In this document: positions 21,418 through 32,120 of the stretch, one piece after another
Layout: each line of letters starts with the position of its first letter
Numbering within the stretch: the first letter of the stretch is position 1
Origin: Prorocentrum cordatum
Lineage: Eukaryota; Sar; Dinophyceae; Prorocentrales; Prorocentraceae
Length of the DNA stretch: 64,000 nucleotides
Assembly (NCBI GenBank): GCA_963575745.1
Contig: CAUYUJ010015714.1
Span: forward strand, 200,001-264,000
Direction of reading: 5' to 3'
Position numbers and translations under genes: made by a program
Notes under the pieces: model-generated
Databases searched by the model: none
What the model saw: the letters and a program-made list of their open reading frames with translations, nothing else
Told to the model about the DNA's origin: nothing

Positions 21418-21712
21418 GGAGGAGTAGTGGCGTGAACGCGAGTCTCATTTTGAGCAGCTAGTTGCACACATCCAGGTGCTGGTGGCCGCTCAGACCGCCG
21501 AGGGTGCCAGCGCCGCCTCTGAGGGAGCGCCCATCGTGGCCGACGACGTCGCCTCCGTCGACGACCTGGCGGGCGACGACGAGAAATGGAGCCAGGTCAG
21601 CCGCGCCAAGCGGAAGTCGCTCCTCCGCAGGGAGCGTGATGTCTTGGCCGGGAAGATCCAGACGAGCCTGGACAAGGTGTCCACCGTCGCGTCGCCCTTC
21701 GTCAAGAAGTAG
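21418..21712 (+). pseudogene. LINE-like element ORF1, C-terminal fragment
   Basis: An open frame reading WRERESHFEQLVAHIQVLVA, an acidic middle (VDDLAGDDEKW) and a basic C-terminus (SQVSRAKRKSLLRRERDVL) ending SPFVKK and TAG at 21710. The 5' part is missing, replaced by the satellite. The ATG at 21476 is internal to the original frame. It sits just upstream of the ORF2 start, as ORF1 does in non-LTR elements. Confidence 0.5.
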
Positions 21713-21727
21713 GCGGCCAACATTGTG

Positions 21728-23848
21728 GATGAGCCTCATCCTCTTCTTCGCGGCCGTCGTCCGCAGTGGCGAGGCCACTCACCCTGGACCTCACGCCACG
21801 TGTTCTTTCGATGATCCCGAGGCGGACCTTGACCTACCCAGCGACGGCGCATCTTTGGCAGATTGCGATCCCTGGCAGGATGATGGTCCTGCCGAGTCCG
21901 GGGCAGACACTCTCCCCCGGGCCTGAGCTCTTCCTGAGCCAGCTCCTGGTGGTGTGACCGCCGCGCCACGTTCCCGCATCATCATTGACCACGCCGCGGG
22001 CTTCACCGAGGCCCGAGAGCTTGCTGGGCCAGTCAGCGGCTGGGCGTTCAAGCGTGGTTCCCGTGGGCGCGGATACTATGTGGATGAGGTGCCCCCCGTG
22101 GGCAAGTTCGTCGTCCCTGGCGCCACGGAGGACCTTGACCACCACCTCGCGTACCTCCAGGGCGTCGTGCCTTCGAGCAGCGATCGGGGTCCAGCCGGCC
22201 GCGCTTCGATTTGCCTCGCGGATTTGATCCCTGAGAAGGTCGCTTCCCCCGAGGGAGGCCGCGGACCACGCCGCGGAAGTGACCGCGCCTGCCGAGGCGC
22301 TCCAGGACAGCGGCCCCGCGCCCCATCCAGGCGACCCTCGGCGAGTCGGAGCTCTGCACCGACCACCGCGAGTTCGGCTACTGGGCGATTGATGCGCTGG
22401 ACTGCAACGCCATGAGCACCGGGCATTCGTACAAGGGCTCCCACGAGGGCGCGAAGTTATTCGCGCTTCGCGCTTCGCGGTCCTCGTTCCTTCTCCCCCT
22501 CCTCCTCGTCCTCCTTTTCTCCCTTTGGGAGAGCGGCGCGAGAGCGCGAAGTTATTCGCGCTTCGCGCTTCGCGCAGCGCGAAGCGCGAAGTTGGGAGCC
22601 CTAGGCGATTGATGCGCTGGACTGCAACGCCATGAGCACCGGGCATTCGTACCTCGAGGACACGATGGCCGATGCGGTTCTTCTTCAAGAACTCCGCGTT
22701 TGCGGGCCCCCACCCTGGCTGCTCAGCGCCGGGCTGCCCGCGCCAAGTGGTCGCTGGCCGCTGAGCCCGCCGTGCCTACCGCGGCCGCTTCGCTGAGCGC
22801 TGGCGTCGGGGTTGCGGTCCGGTCGCACGTGGGACTCAGTCGTGCTGTCGGCTTGGTCTCGCACGACGCCTGCCAGTCTCGCGTCATCGTACCGCGCGTG
22901 GGCGCCAATTGCGCTGGTGGTATCTACTTTGTGTCGGCGTATTTCTGGTGCAACGAAGGGGCCTCCCAGCGCGACGTCGAGCTGCTACAGTGCGTCGCCC
23001 AGCACGTGCGGCAGCCCCGCGGCCCGTGGATCCTGGAGGCCGATTTCAACTTCCCGCCCAAGATGCTGGAGAGCACCGGCTGGCTGCGCCTCGCTGGCAG
23101 CGCCATCGTTTCGACGGGGCTTGCTACCTGTGAGGGTGCTGCAGAGGACGACTACTTCGTTGTTGACGCTCGCCTTCGCGGCGCCATCGTCGGCGCGACC
23201 CTCATCCGCGACGCTGGCTCGCGACCCCGCCCCGCAGTTCGGATCTGGGTCAAGGGCCGGCCGCGTCACGACGTGGCCCGCTCCCTGGGGTCGCCGGCCG
23301 AGGACGAGGCTGCTCTTCCCCGTGGCTGCCCTCTGCAGGATGCCGATGATGACGGCTGGGGCATCATGGCTGATCTGGGCCGCCCCAGCTCCGTCATTGC
23401 GGACATGCTGGACCACGACTCCGCGACCTGGATGTCCACGGCGGGACGTCAGTTCGCCGACGTCGCCGGCATGGCCCCGAGGGATCCCTGGAAACTCTGG
23501 GCGAGAGCCGAGGGCGCGCTCTCGGCCGCCCCGGCTCCGGCTGCGGGCGGCTCTCCGCCGTCGCAGTGGCGTGGGAGACTGCGGCAAGCCCAGTCTCTCG
23601 GCGCCGGGGCGGCTGCCCAGGTGGTTGCTCGAGCGCGCCGGGTCCCGTGGCTCTTCTTGGCGCACCCGTGGGAGTGCTTGGGCGACGGCGTCGACGGCGT
23701 GCACGCCGCTGCTTTCCGCCGCTGGGCGCGCGTAGCCGCCGACCGGGGCTGGCGCGACAGGGATCGCGACAGGGTTTGCTCTCTGCCAGGTTCTGTGCAT
23801 CGTGCGCGGAGGTCTGGAAAGCCTCCTCGAGGGGCAGCGGATTCTTGA
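21728..23848 (+). pseudogene. LINE-like ORF2, N-terminal part with EEP endonuclease domain
   Basis: ORF2 begins with a hydrophobic stretch and SGEATHPGP at 21728, then GWAFKRGSRGRGYYVDE at about 22043. The endonuclease/exonuclease/phosphatase (EEP) fold follows. The catalytic Asn is in ALDCNAMS (22626), the Glu in LLQELR (22689), then GVGVAVRS, and the Asp and Asn in EADFNFPP (23042-23050). DYFVV and a degraded C-terminal motif RPRPAVRI follow, where a His would be expected. This domain nicks target DNA for target-primed reverse transcription. Frames change near 21920, 22420 and 22700, and a 220-bp insertion splits the domain at 22384-22652. The residues are largely kept but the reading frame is dead. 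Confidence 0.72.
22384..22652 (+). mobile_element. 171-bp terminal-inverted-repeat element with 49-bp direct repeats
   Basis: The 49 bases at 22384-22432 are repeated exactly at 22604-22652. The 171-bp insert between them (22433-22603) starts AAGGGCTCCCA and ends TGGGAGCCCTA, an 11-bp inverted repeat with one mismatch. Inside are two copies of GAAGTTATTCGCGCTTCGCG around a pyrimidine tract. Removing 22385-22604 as a GC-AG intron would restore one copy of the repeat and the EEP reading frame (YWAIDALDCNAM). It may be an introner-like DNA element. Confidence 0.7.
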
Positions 23849-24138
23849 GAGGTGGATTGGTTTGCCGAGAGAAAAAAAGTGTTCGCGTGAATTGGTTGCG
23901 ATCTACGGCCTGGCCTCATTTCGAGGCGCACGATGGCCTTCGACATCCGGCACCGACGCGGCATGGGCGACCTGACTGCGTGACGGCCCCTGCAGAAGTC
24001 TGGGTGGGCATCGCCGCCTGTCGCGTGTCGCATCGGGCTGGGTCCCGAGCCCCGTCTCGCATCCAAATCCTCGCGGCGATCCTCTGCGCGACGCCTGAGA
24101 CGATTGCGACGACGGCTGCGTAACCCAACGGGAGCTCG

Positions 24139-25230
24139 ATGCTTGCGAGGCGCGCGGCTCGGCGCGCCCCCTGTCGCTGCAGGCCGAGGTCGACGCCGAG
24201 GCGCGCAGGTGGAGCCTCGAATGGGCGTGCGATGGCCCGCCTGGCCACCTCCCATGGCCAAGCGATTGGGGCGCTCCCACCGCGACGCCGCCGGTGCTCT
24301 CCACGCGGCCGCCCGCGCCTTCTCCGCGGGCACGGGCTTCGGCTGGGGCAAGCTACGTCCCCGGGCTGTGTGCCGTTGCGCGGACGGCGCCTTTGTTCGT
24401 TGATCCGGCTGCTCGTCATGATTGAGATTCTCGGAGCGTGGCCTACGTCCGTCGGAGTCGTCCTCATATGCCACCTGCCCGAGCCCGATGGGGGCCGTCG
24501 CCCCCTTGGCTTGCTGCCCAGCGTTATTCGGCGGTGGATGCGAGCACGGCTGGACGTTGCGCGCGCGTGGCAGTCTGATCATGGACGCCCTTACTTTCTA
24601 TGCTGGTCCCCAGAAGGGCGCGGAGGTGGCCGCGTGGTAGCGGGCCGCCTGGGCGGAGTTGGCTCATTATACATTTTCCCTGAGCCACGCCAGTGCGACG
24701 TTTGAGAGGATCAAGGCCTTCGAACGGGTCCCCCGCCACGGGCTGGCGAAGCAGGGCACGCGGCGCCAGTGCCCATGGCCGCCATAAGGCTCAGCATCGC
24801 CGCGTACCACTTCGCCAGATGCATTGCCATCGACGGCGTCTGCTCGGCGCTGCTGCTGGCCACGCGCGGGATCGCGGCAGGAGCCGTGCGCGCCGCCATT
24901 GAGCTCCGGCCACTCCTCATCGAGTGGCTGGACGAGACGGTCTGGCTGCAAAGGCAACTTGTGATCACCGTGCACGTTGACGGCATGTCTTTCGAGGCGT
25001 CGGGATCGGAGCGGATGGTCTGCGACTCCGTGGCCGGCGCGGCGAGGCACTTCACCGAGAGCCTCGTGGAGGTCGGCATGGAATTTAGCCCCGCGAAGGA
25101 CATGGTCCTCGCCTCTCGCCAGAGGCATCGCACCGCCGCCGGCCTCCTCAGTAGAGCAGCCGCCAGAGCAGGTGTCTTTCGAATGGGTGGTCCAGCCTGG
25201 CCCGCTGGCTGCGCAGGCCGACTCATGCGT
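24139..25230 (+). pseudogene. LINE-like ORF2, reverse transcriptase domain
   Basis: Fingers and palm motifs of a non-LTR reverse transcriptase are visible in changing frames: LVMIEILGAWP then PEPDGGRRPLGLLPS (about 24414-24525), KAFERVPRHGLAKQ (24713), ATRGIAAGAVRAAIELRPLL (24860-24920), and the catalytic box as VITVHVDGMSFEA (24961-25001), followed by GMEFSPAKDMVLASR. The usual box is YVDD or FADD. Here the second Asp codon reads Gly (24982), which should abolish polymerisation. Frame changes lie near 24640-24770. Confidence 0.72.
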
Positions 25231-26545
25231 TGAAGGCTCCGGACTGGACGGGGGTGCCGACCTGCGTGATCTGCGCGCTCGGCAGGGGTGGGCCATCGCT
25301 GCGTACGAAGGCGACCGGCAGCTCGTGGCAGCGGCGCGCGGGCGCGCCCCGCCGTGGGCGGTTGGCGCTCGCGCCGCGGAGCTGTGGGGCTTGCTGATGG
25401 CCGCCTAGTCTTTTGACCCCGCTGCTTCCATGAATGTGGACTGTTCCGCGTTGCACTTCGGCGTGCAGAGAGAACTGCGGTGGGTCGCCGCTCCCAGCCT
25501 GACCCTGGCTAGAGCGCGGGGGCCCATCTCGCTGTCGCTCCAGTCGGGCCCAGAACGGGTGACGGCGTGGATGCCAGCTCCCTGCGCTGCCACGAGTTGC
25601 GTCGGCAAGGGGATGAGCAACGGCTGGCCCACGCAGGCCCACGACGTTGCCAGCCACGACCTCGTCGACGGCCTGGCGAAGCAGATCGCCCGCCGCGATG
25701 CGGTGCCACGAGCCCATGCGCAGCTGGCCCGCGCGGCATGTGCGCGCCTCCGCGAGGCCGCTGTTTGGATAGGGAGGGCCACCGCGCGTGCGATCCGCTG
25801 CCCCCTCGACGCGCTGGCGCCCGCGGGCCCGGGCTCCAAGCGCCAGTGCGCGCGCGACTTCGACGCAGAGCGGCCGCGACGCGCCCGCGGCTGCAGGCGC
25901 AAGGCCGCGCCCGCCGACGGCGCTCGCGAGCCCGGCAGCCAAGCGGCGCAGACAGGCTTGCCGCTCGCCCCGCCGAGCGGCGCCGGGGGCCCAGCTGGCG
26001 GCCGGCCAGGGCTGCCAGCAACCACCGCTACCTCTGCTGCTATGGTCTGGCACCAAGCGAGGGCCAAGAAGGCCAGGGCGACGGAGCGCCGGGAGGCTGC
26101 CCGCGAAGAGGCGCTCCTAACGGGCTGGCTGACTCGCCGCTCCAGTGCCCGGACAAAAAGTGTCCACACCCAGGGCGGCAAGACACTGCGACGTGATAAC
26201 AACCGCAACAGCATGATGCACTTGCCTCGCACCCCCCAAAAAAAATCCAAAGTTGAAGTGTCCACTTTTTGTCCCTGGCGCGCGTCCTGCCGCCTAACCC
26301 CGCCAACTTTGAGTTGGGGGAAAAGGGGGTATACATATTCGTTCGACGTGATTTGACGACGAGTTGTCTTGGCGCGACAAGTGTGGACACTCTTTGTCCG
26401 CCCACCGTCGCCGCGGCCCAGCGCGCCAGGTTCTGCGGCCGACCGCACGGCTGTTTTGCGGGCCAGGGTTGCCGCGAAGGAGAAGCGCGCCGAGGCCGGG
26501 GGCACGGCAGAGGCTGAGGCAGCCCCCCCGGGGGAGCACACCTGA
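25227..26545 (+). pseudogene. LINE-like ORF2, RNase H domain and C-terminal tail
   Basis: RNase H-like order: VEGSGLDGG (about 25229), GWAIAAYEGD, AELWGLLMA (25378), NVDCSALHFG (25436), RVTAWMPAPC (25555) where other RNases H have WxPAH, and HDLVDGLAKQIARRD (25657). A basic Ala-rich tail (AKKARATERREAAREEALL) is split by a 251-bp inverted-repeat element at 26150-26400 and resumes as VAAKEKRAEAGGTAEAEA to a stop at 26543. An Asp to Glu/Gly and the His to Pro change imply a dead enzyme. The gene order EEP, RT, RNase H is that of several non-LTR clades. Confidence 0.65.
26150..26400. mobile_element. 251-bp element with 20-bp terminal inverted repeats
   Basis: Left end CGGACAAAAAGTGTCCACAC (26150-26169); right end GTGTGGACACTCTTTGTCCG (26381-26400), its reverse complement with one mismatch. 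A third, inverted copy of the core (GTGTCCACTTTTTGTCC) is at about 26258-26274. It interrupts the ORF2 tail. No target duplication longer than 2 bp is evident, and no splice sites would restore the frame cleanly. MITE-like; no transposase inside. Confidence 0.72.
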
Positions 26546-26654
26546 GCAGTGTGACGTGCACGAGAATCCAGGCCAGGGCGGCTCCCTCGGTGGAGCCGCA
26601 GCGCGCGCTGTCTTCCGCGCCATGAACCCAACAAAAAATTGCACTTTCATTGCT
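26546..26654. other. Junction sequence with a 2A-like fragment
   Basis: Directly after the ORF2 stop, another frame reads EQCDVHENPGQGG at 26548-26586. The DVxENPG core resembles the 2A peptide motif that opens ORF2 in some non-LTR elements, but the final Pro is Gln. It may be a fragment of another element. Confidence 0.3.
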
Positions 26655-26950
26655 GAGCAGATATTGTTGACCCCCCTTTCGCGACCATTGTTTGTTATTT
26701 GGAGCGTTCGTGCTCCATCCTCCTCCTTCCCCCTTGTCCCTTCCTTTCATCCGTCCTCTCTTCCTCTGCTTCACGAGCTGCACGAAAAAACACGTTGCAG
26801 CTAAGAAAGATCTGCCCCAAACGGGGCGCGGTCGAAGACGAAGGGGCGAGTATCGAGGGTGCGGGATGTACGTGTTGAGTGGCGCTTGTGGAGGTGAGAG
26901 CGAACAGTATTCAACTGATTGTTGTTGTTTTTGCTGTCGTTGTTGATGTG
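26655..26950 (+). repeat. Short composite repeat unit (head, tail, TTG)
   Basis: The head remnant ATATTGTTGACCCCCCTTTC is followed by a pyrimidine tract. The tail module is at 26805-26920: AAGAAAGATCTGCCCCAAAC, GAAGACGAAGGGGCGAGTAT, GAGAGCGAACAGTATTCAAC. (TTG)n follows. At about 300 bp it is the shortest complete unit, lacking the body minisatellite. Confidence 0.7.
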
Positions 26951-27149
26951 AGCGTGTTCCTGGGGCCTGGTTGCGTTGCGCCCGCGGGGGGGGGGGGGGG
27001 CGCCGCAACCGCGCAACGTTCGAGCGCGAACGCGGTCGGGTTGCGACCTCCCCTCCGCGAGTTACGCCCTCCCGTGCGCGAGTTGCGCCCCCCCTTGCGC
27101 GTCTCGTGCGCCTTTCGCGGGGCGCCCCATTGTCCATTGTTTTTGCGGC

Positions 27150-27600
27150 AGTCCGCATCGGATCTCTACACGATCTGTACGGCCGTGTAGGATCCTGTGC
27201 AGGTCGTGTTGGATCTGGATCGGATCCGTGTTATATTTGTGGCGGACGCCATACAGGCCGCGCGGGTGGGATCCCAAACGGGCCGTATGGGATCCGTGTC
27301 GGATTTCATAGAGGCCGTAGGGGAGATGTATCATATCCCATACAAGCCGCAGTGGGCCTGTATCCCGTACAGGCCGTATGGGATCTGTATCGGATCCCAT
27401 ACAGGCCGCATGGGATCTGTATCGGACGGACCCCATACAGTCCGCATGGGCTTTGTATCCGATCCCGTACGGGCCCATTGGGATCTGTTTCGGATCCCAT
27501 ACAGGTCATATGGGATTTGTATCGGATTCCATACAGGCCTTGTGGGGTCTGTCTCGGATTACGTACAGGCCGTATGGTGTCTATTTCGGCACAAATCTCA
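27150..27600. repeat. ~30-bp minisatellite GGATCTGTATCGGATCCCATACAGGCC
   Basis: About 14 units alternating ATACAGGCCGTATGGGATC and TGTATCGGATCCC, rich in BamHI-type GGATCC sites. ORFs on both strands are repeat translations. Confidence 0.88.
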
Positions 27601-27735
27601 CACGGTTCGTGGCCCCCGACGGGGCACAACCGAATGTTTCGGGCCCATTTCGGCACACCCCTCACACGGTTCGTGGCCCCACAGGCGCAGCCCAAGGCTT
27701 TCGCGGACCCACAGGGGGCTCCAGGAACCCGCTCT
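27601..27735 (+). repeat. Two monomers of the 80-bp satellite
   Basis: CTCACACGGTTCGTGGCCCC occurs at about 27597 and 27660, each followed by a degraded remainder. It links the 30-bp minisatellite to the next composite unit. Confidence 0.65.
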
Positions 27736-27739
27736 GGCC

Positions 27740-28435
27740 TTCAATTATTGTTGAACCCACCCCTTCCGGGGCACATTGCGTGTTTAAATGAAAGTGCCAT
27801 TCTGGGGGCTCGCATCCTGATGTTACAAGGGGAATGTTAGACTTTCAGAATTGTTTGTTTGGCCCCCGATGGACAACAACAGCAACAACGGCTCCCGCCT
27901 GATGCCTTCTCACAATGTATTCCCAGATCGCGCTCTCGCGCGGCACTTCCTCACAACTCACTCAGAAATCGTGCTGTCGCGTGGGACGTCTTTACAAAAG
28001 ATTCAGACGGTGCGCCCTCGGCGCTCAGGAATCACGCTTTCGCTTTGGCATGTCAGGCGATTTACTGGGGAATCGCGCTATCGCCCAGCAACCCGTCTGC
28101 TCGACCTGGTCTCCTGGGCCCGCCTTCCCGACCCGCCCGCTGTAGGCCTGCCCCCCCCCCCCGATCTGCCCGTCTGGTTCTACCACTTGTGTTCAGCTCC
28201 TTGCCCCCATCCTGCTAATTTCTCTAGTGCTCTATCCTGTTCCTTCTCTTCTGCCCGTCCTCCCGTCCCCTGTTCCAGGGGCTGCACTAAATTCACGTGG
28301 CAGGTAATGGAGATATGCCCCCAAGGGGATTCGATCGAAAACGACGAGGACGGGTACCGAGGGTCTGGGGTATACGCAGTGGATGGCACGTGAGCAGATA
28401 GGAGCGAACAGTCTTAAAATGATGGCTGCTGTTGT
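27740..28435 (+). repeat. Composite repeat unit H: head, body and tail
   Basis: The head is AATTATTGTTGAACCCACCC, TTTAAATGAAAGTGCC, GGGGCTCGCATCC and GGCCCCCGATGGACAACAAC. The body holds six or so ATCGCGCTCTCGC-type repeats. The tail (28300-28430) is GATATGCCCCCAAGGGGATT, CGATCGAAAACGACGAGGAC, GATAGGAGCGAACAGTCTTA. Confidence 0.78.
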
Positions 28436-28482
28436 CGTTGTTCAGTTGCTGTTGCTGTTGTTGCTGTTGCTGTTGCTGTTGT

Positions 28483-28525
<43 letters not shown>

Positions 28526-28650
28526 AATGTTGTTGTTGGTGTTGCTGGTGTTGTTGTTGGTGTTGCTGTTGTTGTTGATGTTGTTGTTGTCGTTGTTGGT
28601 GTTACTGTTGCTGTTGTTGGTGCTGCTGTTGTTGTTGTTGTTGGTGTTGT

Positions 28651-28691
<41 letters not shown>

Positions 28692-28704
28692 TTGTTGTTG
28701 TTGG

Positions 28705-28778
<74 letters not shown>

Positions 28779-28797
28779 GTGTTTTTGTTTTTGTTGT
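28426..28797. repeat. 370-bp (TTG/CTG)n tract
   Basis: Near-uninterrupted TTG triplets with CTG and GTG variants, directly after a composite-unit tail. It is the longest expansion of the TTG block in this family. Poly-Leu (+) and poly-Asn or poly-Gln (-) ORFs are artefacts. Confidence 0.97.
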
Positions 28798-29825
28798 TGT
28801 TGAAAGTCGTCTTTGGAAGTCGTGGAGCGCCGAGGGTCGAGGATCGGCATCCCGGTTCGGCGTGTTTTTTGTTGCTCTGGGTGTGGGGCCTCAAGAGGCC
28901 TTCCAGCTTCCAGAGGCTTTTCGAGGCCCTCGTAGACAGCCGGAGATCTGCTGAGGGCCTGCTGCCACCCCGAGTCCTTGCCCTCAGGAGTCAAGGGATG
29001 ACAAAACCCTGCCAACCTCCATATCTGGCGTTTGCTCAGCAGTCCCGGGCATCTACTAAACGGCCCTGCCCTGTCCGTGTCTCTCATCGGGCACGTTTGC
29101 GAAAGGGCCTCGCTTGTCAGGGGTTCTTCTTACGAGGGTGGTTCTCCGTCTTCTGAGGAGGTTGGAGGTTCAAGAGCCGAGATTATTGCACGTTTCTGAT
29201 TACTTGTTTGCCGTTGAAAGACTCCTCCTCCGCAGGCCCCACGGGGCCTGTGGAGGCCTTCGGGGACCTCTGGAGGCAGGCGCGAGGGTCATCCAGACAC
29301 AAGAAGCCTTCGCGAAAAAACTATGTCCTGGAAGGTAACGGGCGCCCCAGGGGCCCACGCATGGAGAAGCATTGCGTCGGATGTCTGGGCAATTTGTTCC
29401 CTTGCTCCTCTGGTTGCACTTGCTGTCGGGAAGTCTGGGCCGCGCGACGGAAGAAAACTGGGCCGATTGTGCGGACATTCGGCGTACGGTTCCCGCGTAA
29501 GGCCGTGCGTGAGCGTTCTCTTCTCCACGCGGTGTGCCACGCTGGCGGCTCGCGTAAGCTGCGGCGTAAGGTCCGTGTGTACTCCTGCGCAAGACCCCTT
29601 TGCTTCTGTCGTTCGGTTGTGCCTCTGCTCCTTTGGTCGCATTTGCTGCTGCTCTTGCCTCATGTCGCTGCTGCCCAGCCCGCGCTGGCAGAAGGCCCCC
29701 CCCCAAGCGGAAACGCGGAAGACTTGCTCTTGCAGGAGTCGTTTTCATCCGGGTTATTGTGCTAGTAGTTGGTGCGGCTGCCAGTGCATGTGCAGTCGAG
29801 ATGCTGAAACAAGGACCACTTTGGG
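28798..29825. other. No supported gene; unique sequence
   Basis: About 1 kb without obvious repeats. Frames of up to 185 codons exist (for example from 29208) and show some Cys-rich stretches, but no family is recognised and several frames overlap. A host exon cannot be excluded. Confidence 0.3.
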
Positions 29826-30395
29826 TTCAGGAGGAGTTCTGGTCTTGGAGGAGGAGGAGGAGGAGGCGAAGGCGGAGGAGGAGGAGCAGGCGGAGGCGGA
29901 GGAGGAGGAGGACGAGGAGGAGGAGGAGGAGGAGGAGGAGGAGGAGGAGGAGGGGGAGGAGGAGGAGGAGGAGGAGGAGGAGGAGGAGGAGGAGGAGGAG
30001 AAGGAGGAGGAGGAGGGGGAGGAGGAGGGGAGGAGGAGGAGGAGGAGGAGGAGGAGGAGGAGGCGGAGGAGGAGGAGAGAAGAGGAGGAGGCGGAGGAGG
30101 CGGAGGCGGAGGCGGAGGCGGAGGAGGAGGAGGAGGAGGAGGAGGAGGAGGAGGAGGAGGGGGAGGAGGAGGAGGAGGAGGAGGAGGAGGAGGAGGAGGA
30201 GGAGAGGAGGAGGAGGAGGAGGAGGAGGAGGGGGAGGAGGAGGAGGAGGAGGAGGAGGAGGAGGAGGAGGAGGAGGAGGAGGAGGAGGAGGAGGAGGAGG
30301 AGGAGAGGAGGAGGAGGAGGAGGAGGAGGAGGAGGAGGAGGAGGAGGAGGAGGAGGAGGAGGAGGAGGGGGAGGGGGAGGAGGAGGAAGACTTGG
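29826..30395. repeat. ~560-bp (GGA)n purine tract
   Basis: Almost pure GGA on the + strand with occasional GGC, GAA and GGGG units. It gives poly-Glu, poly-Arg and poly-Gly ORFs of up to 399 codons, none of them real. It is the longest homopurine block in the window. Confidence 0.97.
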
Positions 30396-30940
30396 CTCGG
30401 GGAAGCCACTCGTGGCCGAGGCTAACCGTGGCCAGAAAACGCCCCTGCGTTCCACAGTCGGTGTTCCCCCTGTTAGCACGATGGCTCTGGTGCGCTGCGA
30501 TCGCCGAGCTCTCTCAAGTTAACATTGATGGGCTTGTTTTCCAGCACCACCACCAGCTCCACTATCCACCACGCCACCCAGTCTGAGAGGGCCGGCCGAA
30601 GGCGTAGGAGGTTGTCTCCTCTACCGCCGACCCTCGTATCCGGGCTGCGCACCCGCAGGCTCGGCCGCTCGTACGCACTTTACCGCACTTGCCAGTATGC
30701 TATGACCGCTGTACTACACAACCGGGGGGGGGAAAAAATTCGTTACGTTTCCCCCCTCCTGGCAGACTGGCCACCGGCCAGGTAGACGTCACCCAGTCTG
30801 ACGCATGCACTTGGAACACGTGTGGCGACACAAGAGCGGACAGATTTTGCCCTTCCTCCACTGTCACGGAGACGGTGCGTCGCATGCTGTGCCAGGACCG
30901 TCCAGACCGTTACTATACACAGTCGCCTACTTCGAGCCAA
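30396..30940. other. No supported feature
   Basis: Mixed sequence with G8 at 30725 and a TTTTCCAGCACCACCACCAG stretch at 30538 that resembles one arm of the foldback family at 34988 and 59069. No opposite arm was found, and there is no gene evidence. Confidence 0.35.
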
Positions 30941-32120
30941 TCGATGCGGCCTGCCGCACCGACCAGCTCGCCGACTACCTCGCCGACCAGTGCTCCGACT
31001 TCGCGTGCGGGTGCAGCCCGGATGCCGCCACACACGCGCCTCACAGCAACCACATCTCACCGACGCCCGCACCGACCAGCTCGATGACTCCCGCATCGAA
31101 CAGCTCACCGACTCCGGGGCGACGACGGTGGTGGAGGCGCAGCTGCTGCCCGGAACTTTACCGGACACTTTACTGCAAGTGGGAAGGAGATTGGAATGCA
31201 GGACGTGCCATTTCCGCCGAGTCCCTTGGATCGACCATGGCCCCTCCGCCGTGCGATAGCGGATGGGCCGGCACGCCGAAGATCGCAGAGTAGCCGGCAG
31301 AGCACAACCAGGACGAGCACCACGATTGGGACCAGCAACGCCGGGCGCAGCAGTAACATTACCAGTGCCAACAGCAGCGCCATCGTGACCACCGTGACTC
31401 GGACCAGCTGCGCCGCACGCAGCAGAAACGCTACAAGCCGCTCCAGTGCCGACCAGCTTGGCGACTCCCGCGCCAGGCAGCCTGCCGACTCCCGCACCGA
31501 CCAGCACACCGACTCCCTCGCCGACCAGCTCGCCGACTCCCGCACCGTCCATCTCACCGGCTGGCGCAGCGACCAGCTGCCCACCGGCTCCCGCACTGAC
31601 CAGATCACCGACTCCCGCGCGTACCAGTTCGCCGACTTCACGGAGCGCAAAGTGGGACCTTTATCACGATACGAAATCACCCATATCACGTATCGGGCCG
31701 CACCGAGAGCGAGGAGGACCGACGAAGAGGGAGGAGGCGAGCAAGACAAAATGTTGCCGTATGGGCGCTGGCTGCACGCCCACACTACCCAGATCCCGTC
31801 ATGCCGCACCGACCAGCTTGCCAGCTCCCTCATCTATCAGCTCACCGACTCCCAGGCAGGCCAGCTCGCCGACCCCCGCATCGACCAGCTCACCGACTCC
31901 CGCGCGGACCAGGTCACCGACTCCCGCACCGACCAGCTCACCGACTTCCGCGCTGACTAGACCACCGACTCCCAGCCCGACTCCCGCACCGACGCCCTCG
32001 CTGACCAGTTCGCCGACTCCCTCGCCGACCATTTCGCCGACTCCCGCACCGACCAGATCGTGGCCTGCCGCACCGATCAGCTTGCAGGCTCCCTCACCGA
32101 CCAGCTCACCGAAGGGCGTT
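30941..32120. repeat. Interspersed 24-bp minisatellite CTCGCCGACTCCCGCACCGACCAG
   Basis: Three blocks (about 30950-31110, 31440-31650 and 31795-32120) of 12- and 24-bp units alternating CGCACCGACCAG and CTCACCGACTCC. A frame at 31446-32165 reads as Pro/Thr/Ser repeats (PTPSPTSSPTPAP), which could pass for a cell-wall-type protein. All three forward frames are open across it, so repeat expansion explains it better. The sequence between the blocks is unrecognised. Confidence 0.75.

Noticed and set aside
28602-29087. Poly-Gln or poly-Asn protein on the minus strand
   Set aside because: Read from the TTG/CTG microsatellite; no flanking domain.
29323-30586. 399- and 328-codon Glu- and Arg-rich proteins
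   Set aside because: Pure products of the GGA tract; every frame is open.
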